A DNA stretch of 64,000 nt, from assembly GCA_946902985.2 (NCBI GenBank), contig OX336389.2, positions 980,342,482-980,406,481 of the forward strand. Reading direction: 5' to 3'. This document shows positions 11,010 to 22,149 of the stretch, in pieces (position 1 is the first letter of the stretch; every line of letters begins with the position of its first letter). The position numbers and the translations under genes are program-made. The DNA is from Meconema thalassinum. Taxonomy: Eukaryota > Arthropoda > Insecta > Orthoptera > Tettigoniidae. A model generated the notes under the pieces. The model saw only the letters and a list, made by a program, of their open reading frames with translations, did no database searches and was not told the origin of the DNA.

Positions 11010-11395
11010 ATTCCCAGCTGTGCCAAGAATTTCAGTTCTGGAATGGGGCTCATCCAACCTTGTGAGGCAAAACTGAGAAGAGGTAGGCTTGAATCTTTGA
11101 AGTGACTTTTCCGTGGTTTCTCACATCTATTCCAGGTAAATGCCAGGATGTTGCCCAAATTAAGGTCACAGCCGCCTTATACCCAAATCCTAGCCCCAGT
11201 TACCAATACACACACTATACAGCCATCACAAAGAAACAGGTTGTCAGACAAATTCTACACACGCAACCAAGTACATGGGGTTGCATGACCATGATGGTAG
11301 GGGCAGATGACCTCACTGTTCCTCCCCTTGAAACAACAATAACTAACTACATGACCATGATATCGCATAGCCCTGAATGAATCAACAACAACAAA
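11010..11395 (+). mobile_element. SINE family A copy, head truncated
   Basis: It enters at 'gattcccagctgtgccaaga' (just after the B box) and runs through body and tail, ending with 'gaatgaatcaacaacaac'. The copy shows the long 3' tail well: 'catgaccatgatg', 'gacctcactgttcctccc', 'cttgaaacaacaataac'. Confidence 0.75.
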
Positions 11396-11730
11396 AGATT
11401 CTAGTCATTGCAAGTAATATGACCTTAGTACCTTAGTAACTTACAAGGGAACGGATCGCGGTGTAAAATTCTGATCTGTTTGAAATTTAGTACATAATAA
11501 TCCTACAGAGTTGTACAATGACGTAGTGAAAACCGCAAGGGCCGATTTCAATTTTGAACGCCAATATTGAACGCCGAAAATCTGCCGGACGACGGCATGA
11601 GCGAGGAGGTGAGAAGAGGTAAAGCTGACCTTCAAGCCTTGCAGCACGCGCCGGCTCCCGGCCACTAGGCAGCAACCTGCCGTGCTGCGATGCATTCCAC
11701 ACTTTAAACGTTCCCCTCACACTTCTACCC

Positions 11731-11842
11731 TCTCAAGGCGGACCGGGTTCGATTCCCGGTCAATGCATGTGAGATTTTCGATGTGAAATGCCATGTCCTG
11801 TGGTTCGGCTTGCACGTAAAATGGAGGTCCCGTGGCTCCTTC
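11731..11842 (+). repeat. SINE family D segment inside left MULE arm
   Basis: It contains a B-box-like 'gggttcgattcccgg' followed by 'caatgcatgtgag' and 'aatggaggtcccgtggctcc'. The same text lies inverted in the right arm at about 16428-16530, and a free-standing minus-strand copy is at 62095-62290. The segment is therefore part of the MULE arm rather than a separate insertion. Confidence 0.65.
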
Positions 11843-12269
11843 CTCTCGATAAGAGTATAAAATGCAACATATTGTGATGTTTTGCACTTGGCCATACTAT
11901 AAATAAATAAAACAACTTTTTTTTCTGTTTTACTCTTTGTAATCCTTGCAATAGTAAATGCTTACAAAAAATTGGTCAATACAAAGAGATTGCTTGCACC
12001 ACGCGTACCTTGCAACACTTTCTTTTATACATATATCGCAAGCATTTTGGATAACATCATCCTTGAAACAAAATTGAACGGGGTTCGTAAAGCAAGCGGC
12101 TACTTCGTAGTACAATGTTGTACAATTTGCACAATGACGTAGTGAAAACTGCACGGGCCACTTCCAGTTTTGAATGCCAAAAACCTGCCGGGCGGTGGCA
12201 TGAGCGAGAAGGTGGGGAGAGGTAAAGCTGACCTTCAATCCAAGCAGCACGCGATGGTTCCATGCAGGA

Positions 12270-12608
12270 CATACGGTACATGTAAAGGGAGACAAAAGAA
12301 TTTTCGCAGAAGTGCAATCGTTGAACTCATTAACACACAGCTATACAATTCAGTCTGTAATATCTGCCGATGGAGAACTGTTATCTAAACTGTTAGTTGT
12401 GTTAAAAGAAAAGGACGGTGAATTTGGCCCTATTGTTAAAAGAACTTTGTTTACAGCAGATGATTTATTTGTATTTTCGTCCCCGTCCGGAAAGTTAACT
12501 AAAAAGCTACTTCAAAAGTGGTTACAAGATGTTTATTTTCAAACTGTACCAGACGACAGTTTTTTACTCTTGGATTCGTGGACAGCTCAAAGTAAAGTGA
12601 AGCAAATA
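12270..12608 (+). pseudogene. MULE transposase, central catalytic part
   Basis: The frame reads 'EVQSLNSLTHSYTIQSVISA', then 'LLVVLKEKDGEFGP', 'SSPSGKLTKKLLQKWLQDVY' and 'DSFLLLDSWT'. This pattern is known to me from animal MULE (Phantom-like) transposases with a DDE/D nuclease fold. 'LLLDSW' is a probable catalytic aspartate. The upstream DNA-binding part is absent, replaced by the left arm. The frame stops where mariner inserted after 12608 and resumes at 15877. Confidence 0.75.
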
Positions 12609-14079
12609 TACGAGGGCAATTCAGAAACTAACCTCCGGTTGATTGAAAAAAATACACCAAGTTAAGTAAAAATATTTTAATATATACATCTTACAACTAC
12701 ATCTTTGCACTATTTTTCGACATAGTCTCCATAACGATTGAGGCACTTATCGTATCTCTTCACAAGCTTTGAAATTCCTTCTGCATAAAAATCACCCGCT
12801 TGTGCCTTGAGCCAGCCTGTGACCGCATCTTTGAGCTCTTCGTCGTCATCAAACCGCTGGGACCCGAGCCATTTCTTCATATGCATGAACAGGGTGTCTA
12901 CCGGTAACGAAAGTAACGAATTTTACAAATGGGTAACGAAAGTAACGAAAAAGTAACGAATTTTACAAACGGGTAACGAAAATTTTCTGAAGGCGGGTTG
13001 AATCATTTAAACTCGCGCCGCTATGCTCAGAGATTGCGAGTTTCACGCAAGCGGCGCCGTGCCTATTGCATAGTACTAAGCTATATGTCTCCGTGCCCGA
13101 CCTCAAGGAAATACATACCGAGGATACCTTGAGCGGTATACATCGGTTCAACGTATATTTTAGGCATCAAGAAGTCGTAAGTTTCGTGTGAAATATTTTT
13201 CTGTGTTACTGTATTAGGAAACCTGACTTTTCGCGAGACGTTTATTCGCGAATACTTCCGAAACTAAAAAGAAATCTCTCCTTTCTGTTATTTGGAAACT
13301 ATGTCAAATTGAAGTCCAGAAATAACGCGAAGCAATTTAATGTCGCAATCTTGCGAAATGTTACCGTTTCGAAAAAATGCGAAAAATCTTCGAAATACAT
13401 AACTTATTTAAAAAATATGTCAAGTAAATTTGCGACATTCAGTATGGTTAATTCGAAATTCCGTTATAAGTCGATTTTTCCTTCGAACTTTCGTTCCATC
13501 GGATATATAATCTAACCGATTATTTCGATAACTTGTTGATAATTCGTGGTTCTCGATCGAAATAAAACTTGCCCTCTTGTCATAGCCTATTATTCGTGCA
13601 ATCCTCTCAGAACAATTCGTAATATTCGATACCGTACCTACTTCGAACGTTCATCCTCCAAAATCGCATCCTCAAGACGACCGACTGACCGTACGACTTG
13701 CCTGCGGGAATCTCGTCAAACGGACCGAGATCGACGTCAGTTGCGTAAAATCATAAAACCCGTCCCCTATCGTGAACTTGTGACCACGAGGACAGCGGGA
13801 ATCCTGTCAAAGGTGATTGGGCACCCATCACGAAACCTACTTGCCACTTTTCCCATGACCGTATACTTAAAAGCGTGCGGGGAGCGAGAAGTGAATCAAC
13901 CCACTTAAAAATGGCAGCCTACGAAGCATCGAAATACTAAATCCTCCTCGTGATCCACCCTGAACTCATGAACTCCCAACTACAGCATAGGGACAAAGGG
14001 AATCAGGGCGCCGACGGAACAACATGTTCATAACTACGCGTGAATTTTAACCATGCCCAACCTTGAGCTTGCCTTCGCC

Positions 14080-14560
14080 ATTCTATCAGAACAGATAGAC
14101 AGGCAGACAATCGTTGAACGGACGGGTGCGGCGACGATTGCATAATATCTCGAGGACAACGTAAAACGGCCGAGAGCGGCAGCGATTGCGATACATCGCG
14201 ATATTTCTCCGCATTCAATGATGAGGACAACTGTATTCTTGTCAAACGGACAGCAAGTGGCGCCGATTGCGTAATAATGCTATATTTTCTTGTGCCCGAA
14301 CTCGAGGACAATGGAAATCTCGTCGAATGACTAAAAGTGACGCTGATGATCTAAATCGCGATTTTTCTCCGTGTTCTATCGTAAAAACTACGGGAAGCTC
14401 ACCAAACAACTGAGACCAGCGCCGATCGTGTAACATCTCGATATTTCTCCGCATTTGACTGCGAAGAGAGAATTCGGTGACGATCGCGTAACATCGCATA
14501 CATTTCTTCGCGACCTACCGCGGGGACGATGGAAATCTCGCCAAATGGTCAAGAGCTGAG
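14080..14560. repeat. Degenerate tandem repeat, about 75-bp period
   Basis: Blocks 'gaggacaa..' followed by 'aatctcgtcaa', 'gcgccgattgcgtaa' and 'atatttctccgc' recur near 14153, 14221, 14301, 14376, 14459 and 14519. A weaker copy lies near 13700-13830. The repeats explain the overlapping minus-strand frames here. They lie wholly inside the TIR element. Confidence 0.7.
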
Positions 14561-14703
14561 CAACCTCTTGGTACCATAATAATACCAACATATTGTGGAC
14601 AAGACGACATATTAGCTGAAACAACTCATTGGATATTAAATATCTAGTATATAGCCTATTTATAATTTTTTAATTTTTTATAACATCATGTGAATTTCAT
14701 TTA

Positions 14704-14905
14704 AAGCGGCTCCGGTGGTGTAGTTGGTAGCATGCTGAACTGCTGTGCCCAATATAGCGGGTTCAAACCCGGCCGAAGTCGTCGGATTTTTTAAAAGCGT
14801 TAATAATCCTTCAGTATGCCTTCCTTCGGAGGGGAAGTAAAGCCGGCGGTCCCATGTCATGGATTTATGGCATGTAAAGGATTCTTCCACAGACAAAACT
14901 TGTGT
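14704..14905 (+). mobile_element. SINE family C, tRNA-derived
   Basis: The head 'ggctccggtggtgtagttgg' holds an A-box-like sequence and 'cgggttcaaacccgg' a B box. A body with 'ggggaagtaaagccggcgg' follows. It sits inside the unclassified TIR element and is the innermost layer of the nest. Its 3' limit is uncertain. Confidence 0.7.
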
Positions 14906-15876
14906 GAAGCTAAATTGTTAGGTTATATTTCGTCGAAACGCTCTATGAAAGTTCCAACGTTCACCACTAGGTATCATTGATATCTGGTAGCAACTTGAAA
15001 TTGAACGGAACTTGTAGCTCACCCTAAGGGTGTCCGTTGGAAGCAGCTACAGACTCAGACGAGCTGAACATGTCCTCGGACACTCCCGTCACTAAAAGCC
15101 ATACGATAAATAAAAAACTTCTTTAAAAACAGTTTATTGTTGTTTTTCTTCACCGCGTGATGAGCGCCTATGCTTGTAGACCGCAGACGTAACTTGAATA
15201 CAAAGGTAACTAAAATTAACTAAAAGGTAACTAAAAGGTACCTAAAAAGTAACTAATTTTTACTTCATCTTTACAGTAGACACCCTGATGAAGAGGTGAT
15301 AATCGCTTGGCGCCAGATCTGGGCTGTAAGGTGGATGGTTGAAAACGTCCCACTTGAAGGACTCAAGAAGGGCTGTTGTTCTGCGAGCAGAGTGCGGACG
15401 GGCGTTATCGTGCAAAAAAACGATACCGGAAGTCAGCATACCACGGCGTTTGTTCTGTATAGCCCGTCGTAATGTTTTTAGTGTTTCACAGTACACGTCT
15501 TGATTAATGGTCGTCCCACGTTCCATGAATTCAACCAACAACACCCCTTTGGCATCCCAAAACACCGTTGCCATCAGTTTTCTGGCAGAAAAATCTTGCC
15601 GGGCTTTTTTTGGTTTGGTAGGCGAATCTGAATGTGCCCACATCTTTGGCTGTAAAAAACCGTATAACAGCACGCACTTCACATTTGGCGGGATTTTCTA
15701 TTGCAGCACACATTTCAAACTGCCACAAAAACTAAACTAGCGCAGGTACGATGTTCACTCGACTACGGCTTGCTGCCGACTGACCTGCTGAGCGCGTGAA
15801 TGCACAGATGGCGCGCTACTCCCCCCACTACCCGCACTGTGACCAATCGGAGGTTAGTTTCTGAATTGCCCTCGTA

Positions 15877-16326
15877 TTAGCGTCAAAACCCGCCAACAAA
15901 GCTATCATTGTTAAATCTATTCTCCAGAGAACTACTGGAATGATTCAGCTGTTAGATGTGCTTGGTTTCCGGATATGGAAACTATTTGTTCGTTATTTTT
16001 ATGACCTAATTATATTATACAATTTCGACATTAACATTCATTTGCGCAATAATATTTTAAAAACCCAATCATTGACCCACTACCAACTATCTTCTCCGCG
16101 GTTTCGTAACATGTGGAAATACAGTTGGTACAAATCTGGTTATGTTGAAACACTGCTTGCTTGCTTTGTGAACCCCGTTCAATTTTGTTGCAAGGATGAT
16201 GCTGTCCAACATGCTTGCGATATGTGTATAAAAGAAAGTGTTGCAAGGTGCGCGTGGTGCAAGCAATCTCTTTGTATTGACCAATTTTTTGTAAGCATTT
16301 ACTATTGCAAGGATTACAAAGAGTAA
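15877..16326 (+). pseudogene. MULE transposase, C-terminal part
   Basis: After the mariner, the frame reads 'TGMIQLLDVLGFRIWKLFVR', then 'DINIHLRNNILKTQSLTHYQ', 'SSPRFRNMWKYSWYKSGYVE', and a cysteine-rich end with 'CDMCIKESVARCAWCKQSLC'. The run is open for 128 codons up to a stop at 16324-16326. The last part lies within the right inverted arm, and its mirror copy is in the left arm (minus strand, 11930-12080). Confidence 0.75.
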
Positions 16327-16810
16327 AACAGAAAAAAAAAGCTGTTTTATTTATTTATAGTATGGCCAAGTGCAAAACATCACAATATGTTGCATTTTAT
16401 ACTCTTATCGAGAGGAAGGAGCCACGGGACCTCCATTTTACGTGCAAGCCGAACCACAGGACATGGCATTTCACATCGAAAATCTCACATGCATTGACCG
16501 GGAATCGAACCCGGTCCGCCTTGAGTGGGTAGAAGTGTGAGGGGAACGTTTAAAGTGTGGAATGCATCGCAGCACGGCAGGTTGCTGCCTAGTGGCCGGG
16601 AGCCGGCGCGTGCTGCAAGGCTTGAAGGTCAGCTTTACCTCTTCTCACCTCCTCGCTCATGCCGTCGTCCGGCAGATTTTCGGCGTTCAAAATTGAAATC
16701 GGCCCTTGCGGTTTTCACTACGTCATTGTACAACTCTGTAGGATTATTATGTACTAAGTTTCAAACAGATCAGAATTTTACACCGCGATCCGTTCCCTTG
16801 TTAGTAACTT

Positions 16811-17438
16811 TATTCTGAAGGGGAGTAGCAGCCTTTCAGAATTAATCAATTCCTTACTGTCCTAAAGGCAGTGAAGACATTGAAAACATTAAAAAACATT
16901 AGGAATGTAACAGTTGCTCATAGTTTTTTCCCTTGCCCCCAAAGCTATAAATGCTCCTAGGGCCCTCTGAACCTACGTGATCAAAACTCATACACAGTGA
17001 TCTACACATCAGGCACTGCAATTGGCCATCCATGTGAACATACTATCCTCACGTGCCTCAGGCGGAGGGGTATTGACAATTTCCTTGTAAAACTTGGAAA
17101 AGCGTCATGATCAAGCGGATTCTGTTGTTTCATAGTCTACTGATGTGTCTGTCTGGAATGGAGGACATTTGACTGCAGTCTCATTTTGAAGACTTGCTCA
17201 AGAAATATGACTGTTGCATGTGAAGCTGTTCCTTAAAGTCAATTCCATGATATCTTGTTTACTATTTTATGTTTCTCTTTTATTCATGTATCTTACAGTT
17301 TTTTGGAACCTTTTGACTGAAAATTGTCTAAATCCTTCTATTGTGGCTCTGTAGCCTTAAAAAATGTGTTTTTTATAATACTTGTGATTCTGTACTGAAT
17401 TTGCTTTTATTGATTTTATACATTTTGTCTGTTCTCAG
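16811..17438. other. Intron sequence ending in a 3' splice site
   Basis: Nothing recognised except the pyrimidine-rich acceptor 'tttgtctgttctcag' before the exon at 17439. Confidence 0.5.
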
Positions 17439-17651
17439 GTACAGCGCCAGATTGCACTCAACAGACAAAATACCAAAACACAGACTAGGGTAATCTCTTT
17501 GCTTCAAGGCAATTCATCTATCCTGAAGCAAATCCCTGGTACTTCCGGTTCCTCTGGCACTCAGGTTCGATTACCTAATACAGTACTTGTGAAACTGGCA
17601 TCTTCGTCGTCTTCATCGTCGTCGAACAATGCAGCTCAAAGTAATAAGAAG
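17439..17651 (+). CDS. ARIP4-like exon: basic helix and Ser-rich linker
   Basis: The exon encodes 71 residues in phase 0. It starts 'VQRQIALNRQNTKTQ', continuing the coiled coil of the previous exon ('QQRIIREV') without a break. Next come 'RVISLLQGNSSILKQIPG', 'QVRLPNTVLVKLASS', a run of eight serines and 'NNAAQSNKK'. The end of the coiled coil and a flexible linker are predicted; no enzyme motif is present. Acceptor AG is at 17437-17438. The donor AAG|gtgatt is weaker than the other donors in this gene. Confidence 0.8.
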
Positions 17652-17942
17652 GTGATTACAAAATTTGATATTATAATACTTACTTATAGAGCACTCCAAA
17701 GGCTGGGCTCATACAGGCACCAGCAAAGGAGTTATTGCCATGTTTAGTCACCTTTACTGAGTTGAACTTTACAAGAGGAAAGCAGCATTGTAATTGCCAG
17801 CACTCTTAGCATTTTATTTTTTGAATGAATGTCTTTTAATACCAGTCACTACGGTACCAAAATTTTCTCTGATTTCTTACCATCTCTTATGGACATCCAA
17901 TATCGAAGATAGATATACCGGTAGGTATTAGGAAGTAATTTT
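17652..17942. other. Intron sequence, nothing recognised
   Basis: The donor gtgatt at 17652 is followed by AT-rich sequence with no features. Confidence 0.45.
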
Positions 17943-18375
17943 TGAAAGCCTTTGTCTGGAGCGTGGCACTCGATGGAAGTGAAACTTGGACTGTAGGAGC
18001 AGCAGAAAAGAGGAGAATTGAAGCATTTGAAAAATGGTGTTACAGGAGAATGATGAAGATGAGATGGGTAGATAGGGTTACAAATGAAGAGGTGTCAAGA
18101 CTAGTGGGAGAGGAGGGATGTTTCTGTCGAAGCTAATGAAGAGAAGAGACAGGTTGGTAGGACACATACTAAGACGCCCAGGAATAGCAAAGTTGGTTAT
18201 GGAAGGAAGGGTCGAGGATAAGAATGGTTGGGGTAGACCAAGGTTAGAATATGTTCGAACAGACTGCCTAGGATGCAGGATAAGGTAGCTATGTAGAGAT
18301 AAAACGATTAGGACTGACAGGCATGGAGAGCTGCATCAAACCTGTCAAAAGACTGAAGACTCAAACAACAACAGT
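17943..18375 (+). mobile_element. LINE 3' fragment, same family as 241-1595
   Basis: A frame reads 'KAFVWSVALDGSETWTVGAA', 'EAFEKWCYRRMMKMRWVDRV', 'VTNEEVSRLVG', then after a frame change 'RDRLVGHILRRPGIAKLVME' and 'GRPRLEY'. This is the typical C-terminal domain downstream of reverse transcriptase in many animal LINEs. It ends with 'gactgaagactcaaacaac', the inverse of the sequence at 241-265. Confidence 0.75.
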
Positions 18376-18439
18376 ATTTCCTTAGAGGAAACTTGGTGGG
18401 TTTTGTATTTCATATATTGCATGTGAAGTAAAAAAAAAA

Positions 18440-19018
18440 TAATTGAGAAATAAATGAGCGGGGGAGGCAGGCAGAAGCATTTCGGAGGAGTGTGAGAAGC
18501 ATGTTGTGGAGCAAGGATGTCCCTCAGAACAGCAAAAAGATCATATATCGGACGTACTATGTCCCTATCCTGACGTATGCCTCGGAGACCTGGGTTATGA
18601 AAGGAAGGGAGAAGAGCAAAATACAGGCCAGTGAGATGAGGTTCTTGAGAAGCAGTATTGGAGCTACAAAGATGGACAGAATAAGAAATGAGAGGACCAG
18701 AGAATTAATGAAGGAGGAACCATTACAGGATGGTATAGAGAAATCTAGACTTAGATGGTATGGACATGTAAAACAAATGGAGGAGAAGAGGATACCCAGG
18801 AGAGTACACGAGACGAAGTGGGAAGGAAAGAGACCGAGAGGAAGACCGAGAGACAGGTGGCTGAAGGGGGTGGAAGAAAGCATGAAGAAGAGAGGAGAAG
18901 ACTGGACAAGGGTGGAGGCGGAGAGATGGTGGGAAGACAGAAGACGTTGGAGAGGCTTGTGTTCCAAACAGACCCGGCCAGTGGCTGGAAACTGTGCAAG
19001 ATGATGATGATGATGATG
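18440..19018 (+). mobile_element. LINE 3' fragment, (GAT)-tail family, with open frame
   Basis: A 5'-truncated copy whose frame 18492-19004 (about 170 codons) is open. It reads 'KDVPQNSKKIIYRTYYVPIL', 'ASEMRFLRSSIGATKMDRIR', 'LRWYGHVKQMEEKRIPRRVH' and 'RGRPRDRWLKGVEESMKKRG'. The end is 'ctggaaactgtgcaag' plus (ATG)n. A duplication 'agtaaaaaaaa' flanks it (about 18427 and 19019). The sequence closely parallels the copy at 25469-26902. Confidence 0.8.
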
Positions 19019-19020
19019 AG

Positions 19021-21164
19021 TAAAAAAAAGTGTAATTTTCAGATAAGGTTATGTTTGTTTGTATTATCCATGTTTTTCAGTTATCCGTTCAATCACATGC
19101 CCACATTGACACAGATAATCGAGAATTTATTGTATATAAAAAATTTCAAGGTAAGGTGATGCAATGCTTGCTACAAATAAGGGATTGTGGCGGTGCTTAG
19201 TTCATTCGCAGAGGCTTGCAACTTATGCTCTTGAATGATGTAATATAATAATGTCAGCAGCAAGTCTCATGTTTCACTGCTTTTGATTTGGGTTGAGATT
19301 ATTTATTCATTCATTCATTCATTCATTCATTCATTCATTCATTCATTGATATAGTTTAAAAAAAATCTCAGTGAGCCTACTGTCCAACACAAAATTCTCT
19401 TGATAACCTCACATATTTACTCAGTAGACTATAAACACTAGATCTCGTCAACCATGACGCTAAGGAGAAAAAAATAAAATAAAACAGAAGTCCATCTAGT
19501 CACGGAGCAGTAAAATTATATTTCCTCAGATATATCTCTTTAACTTACTTTCTGGAGTAAAGCAGAAATGGAATCCTAACAATTTTTTCACATACCCCAA
19601 AATATTTACTGATCCTGTTACAAAGAGATCTTAACAGACAGCAGTCTAATGTTCTAAGTTAGTTGGTCCTCCTAAGCAGCTATTTAAACCTATGATTTAC
19701 GTAAATTCTTGGTTTTTGAAAAGAAGATATCATCGAGGGACTGAGATGGTAGGCAGTAATAATTACAACACTCGTGAATTATTACAAACATGGAAGTTGA
19801 TGTAGGACTGGATACATTTTAGTCCTATACTTCATGTGGCTATTAAATTGGAAAATAAATTGGAAATTCTTGGCACCTCATTACAGTTCTTTTCCTTTCC
19901 TAGGCCTATTTCATGTAGTATTCATCTTTGTGTGGCCGACTGACCAGTTTCTTAGTTTCCTTTTTAAAAGGACCATTGCTCTTGTACTAGCAAACTTTTA
20001 AGTACTGTAGTTGTCCCCATATAAAGCTGAGTTAGAGAGTCGCAAAAACCTCCTGTGTATTTGTTTCTCTGTTTAGAGGCATTCCTTGATGTTTGAGCGT
20101 GTATTTGGAGCAAAATGTACTTGAAGTTGGATATTGTTGAATCAGCCAGAGGAAATATTATAGAAAAGAACTTTCGAGATTTGTTATTAACCGTAGCCTA
20201 ACTTTCTCTTCTGTCTCTAGTTTGAACCATGTGGAAAACCAGCAAACACATAAATGACATAAAAGGAGCTTGCAGCCGTTTCCTGGAGTAAGCCTCACCA
20301 CATTGGTTAGCTGTCTCTGGCAGAGTAGCAATACTTGGATTTCAAGAAACTTGTACTAATATCATTAAACTCTCATATTTTAACAAACATTCTTGTACAC
20401 TTGAAGCTGTGTCGTACCTCTTTTCAACCTTGGACGTAGAGCAAGAGAACGTTAATAATCCACTTTTATCCAGCAATCATCCTATTATTAATTTTTATTT
20501 ACACTACATTGATCTTCCATTGAAACTAGAAGAGCAGAGTTTAGGAAATCATGAATTTTAGCAATGAATGTACCTTTATATGTCTCATTGGAATTATAAT
20601 TAAGGGTTGATTGCCCTCTAAAAAGGGAGGGATATGTCATTATGAGTGAGTGGTGTGAGAGATATGACTAATGACTGTAGAGTTCAGTCATATTTTCTCT
20701 GAAAATACATGCGGTTTCAAAGTATGGTCAACTTCCTAATACAGTAGTCTCTTTAAAAAGCACAATATATTTGATTTTGTTGGGAGCAACACATTTTTTC
20801 AAAAGGGATAGCATTCTGGTTCATTCAGGTCCCAATTTGGGCAGATTTCACTGTCTCTATTTACAGCTAAGAGTTTCACTTATACAGTACAGTACACATT
20901 TTTAAAGACATTCTACAGTACACCAAACACAGAACAACTGAACATGGGCTTGTCCTGCTGAGCGCTGTTGCCTCGATGCAACAGGCAATATACATACAAC
21001 CTTCCCTTTGAATACAAGGTGCTCTGATCTAAATTCATGTACGAGATGAAGGGCCTCCTAATCTACGAATATCTATGCTTACAACGAAGTTCACACTTTC
21101 TTCCAATTGCGGAATGAGGCAGATATATATAAGATGTCACACAAAAGTTATTAGTGCACGTGTC
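19021..21164. other. Intron sequence with (ATTC)n microsatellite, otherwise unrecognised
   Basis: A (ATTC)n tract of about eleven units lies at 19304-19347. The remaining 2 kb is AT-rich, without frames of note, inverted ends or familiar repeats. Confidence 0.5.
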
Positions 21165-21535
21165 CACCTCCTGGTGTAGCGACTAGCATCCTTGGCTGTC
21201 GCCCCCAGAGGTTCGGGTTCGATTCCCAACTCTGCCAAGAAATTTAATTCTGGTCTGAGGGCTTGTGAGGCAAAATTGAAAAGATGTGAGAGTTTGATTC
21301 CCACCTCGACCATCCATTTCTACTCCAGGTAAATGCCAGGATGATTTCTAACCTAAGGCCACGGCCACCTCCTTCTGAATCCTCCTCTAATTACAAATAC
21401 CCACACTCTAATATATACACCACAATAACACAGGTTATTGGACAATTTTTTATTTTATTTATATATACACATACACACACCAAGTGCACGGGGCTAAATG
21501 ACAATGATGTTCAGCCCCTCAACTGAAACATTATT
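21165..21535 (+). mobile_element. SINE family A copy, nearly full length
   Basis: Head 'gtccacctcctggtgtagcg' with B box 'gggttcgattcc' near 21214, then body and tail to 'gttcagcccctcaactgaaa'. A short internal part after 'gagggct' is missing compared with the copy at 6829. Confidence 0.75.
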
Positions 21536-21647
21536 ATTTTACATGACCAATTCTACACCGTATGACAACTAGGGTAATATTGCTTGTGGACTCTATAAGA
21601 AAAAGAAATACAGAAAACAATTCAATAGGATCAGTGTTCATTTATTG

Positions 21648-21870
21648 GGGACCACCTTATGGTGTAGTGGCTAGCATACTTAGCTGTCACCCATAAGGTC
21701 CGGATTCGATTCATGGCTTAGTCAAGAAATTTAGTTCTGGTCTCAGGGTTTGAACAGGGTACACTATGCCTCGAGGGGTAAAACTGAGAAGAGGAGGGTT
21801 TCCTCGCCTCAATTATAAATACATACATAATTGCAGACACCACAATAACACAGGATGTCTGAGAAATTAG
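21648..21870 (+). mobile_element. SINE family A copy, 3'-shortened
   Basis: Head 'gaccaccttatggtgtagtg' with B box 'cggattcgattc', body with 'aaatttagttctggtctcag', and part of the tail 'accacaataacacagg'. It lies only about 110 bp from the previous copy in the same orientation. Confidence 0.75.
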
Positions 21871-22149
21871 TGTTATCAGGTTATCACGTACTTCTGAATT
21901 TGAAAGCTTCTTTAAAAAGCCATACTGACTGAAATCATATTTCTTGCCTGGCTGTGTTAAACTGTTCGGCTGCCACTCTGAATTGATGGTCAAAGAAACA
22001 AACCGATATGCCAGCCAATTTCTGTCTCGTGTGCAGCTGTTATCTCCTAATTCTAGAGCCAGGGAATGGCTACCTGTCACTGTTGCATAAATGAAGGCAT
22101 TTGTAGCAGTTATTCTTGAAATGGGAACCGTAGGCCTAGTATATTTTCA

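Larger units (their letters stand above)
12890..15287. mobile_element. Unclassified TIR element, CAGGGTGTCTAC ends, 5-bp duplication
   Basis: It begins CAGGGTGTCTAC and ends GTAGACACCCTG, flanked by ATGAA at 12885-12889 and 15288-15292. Just inside the left end are several 'gtaacgaa' words; inside the right end are several 'gtaacta' words, so both ends carry short subterminal repeats. The interior has about 75-bp degenerate repeats (14080-14560) and a SINE (14704-14905). No transposase is recognised; frames at 13309-13515 and 13546-13908 have no similarity I know. A five-base duplication does not fit the superfamilies whose termini it resembles (hAT gives eight). Confidence 0.75.
12710..15713 (-). 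pseudogene. Mariner transposase, internally deleted and interrupted
   Basis: The minus strand starts at 15713 with 'MCAAIENPAKCEVRAVIRFF', a mariner N-terminus. It then jumps within about 10 codons to 'HSDSPTKPKKARQDFSARKL', so the helix-turn-helix region and first catalytic aspartate are deleted. The second and third aspartates remain in 'VFLHDNARPHSA' and 'YSPDLAPSDYHLF'. The frame is cut at 15293 by the inserted element and resumes at 12889 with 'HMKKWLGSQRFDDDEELKDA', ending in a stop at 12710 after 'LNRYGDYVEK'. No activity is possible. Confidence 0.85.
12611..15874 (-). mobile_element. Mariner element inserted in the MULE transposase
   Basis: The ends are CGAGGGCAATTCAGAAACTA at 12611 and its inverse ending at 15874, about 27 bp. 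TA duplicates lie at 12609-12610 and 15875-15876. The minus strand carries a mariner transposase that has lost its middle and was later split by a 2.4-kb TIR element (12890-15287). Confidence 0.88.
11443..16801 (+). mobile_element. Mutator-like (MULE/Phantom-type) element with about 650-bp inverted arms
   Basis: Ends are ACAAGGGAACGGATCGCGG and its inverse. A 9-bp duplication 'tagtaactt' lies at 11434-11442 and 16802-16810, as expected for Mutator-like elements (one more base on each side also matches). Arms span about 11443-12098 and 16159-16801. The interior holds a transposase on the + strand in two pieces, split by a mariner at 12611-15874. The left arm also carries a second, direct copy of its own terminal part (about 12112-12256 repeats 11508-11660). 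Both arms include a tRNA-SINE-like stretch and the inverse or sense copy of the transposase 3' end. Confidence 0.85.

Noticed and set aside
11930..12295. Minus-strand 121-codon frame with a cysteine-rich end as a separate gene
   Set aside because: It is the inverted copy of the MULE transposase 3' end lying in the left arm, not an independent gene.
13309..13908. Two frames inside the unclassified TIR element as a transposase
   Set aside because: No recognisable motif, low complexity, and the neighbouring repeats suggest random open stretches.
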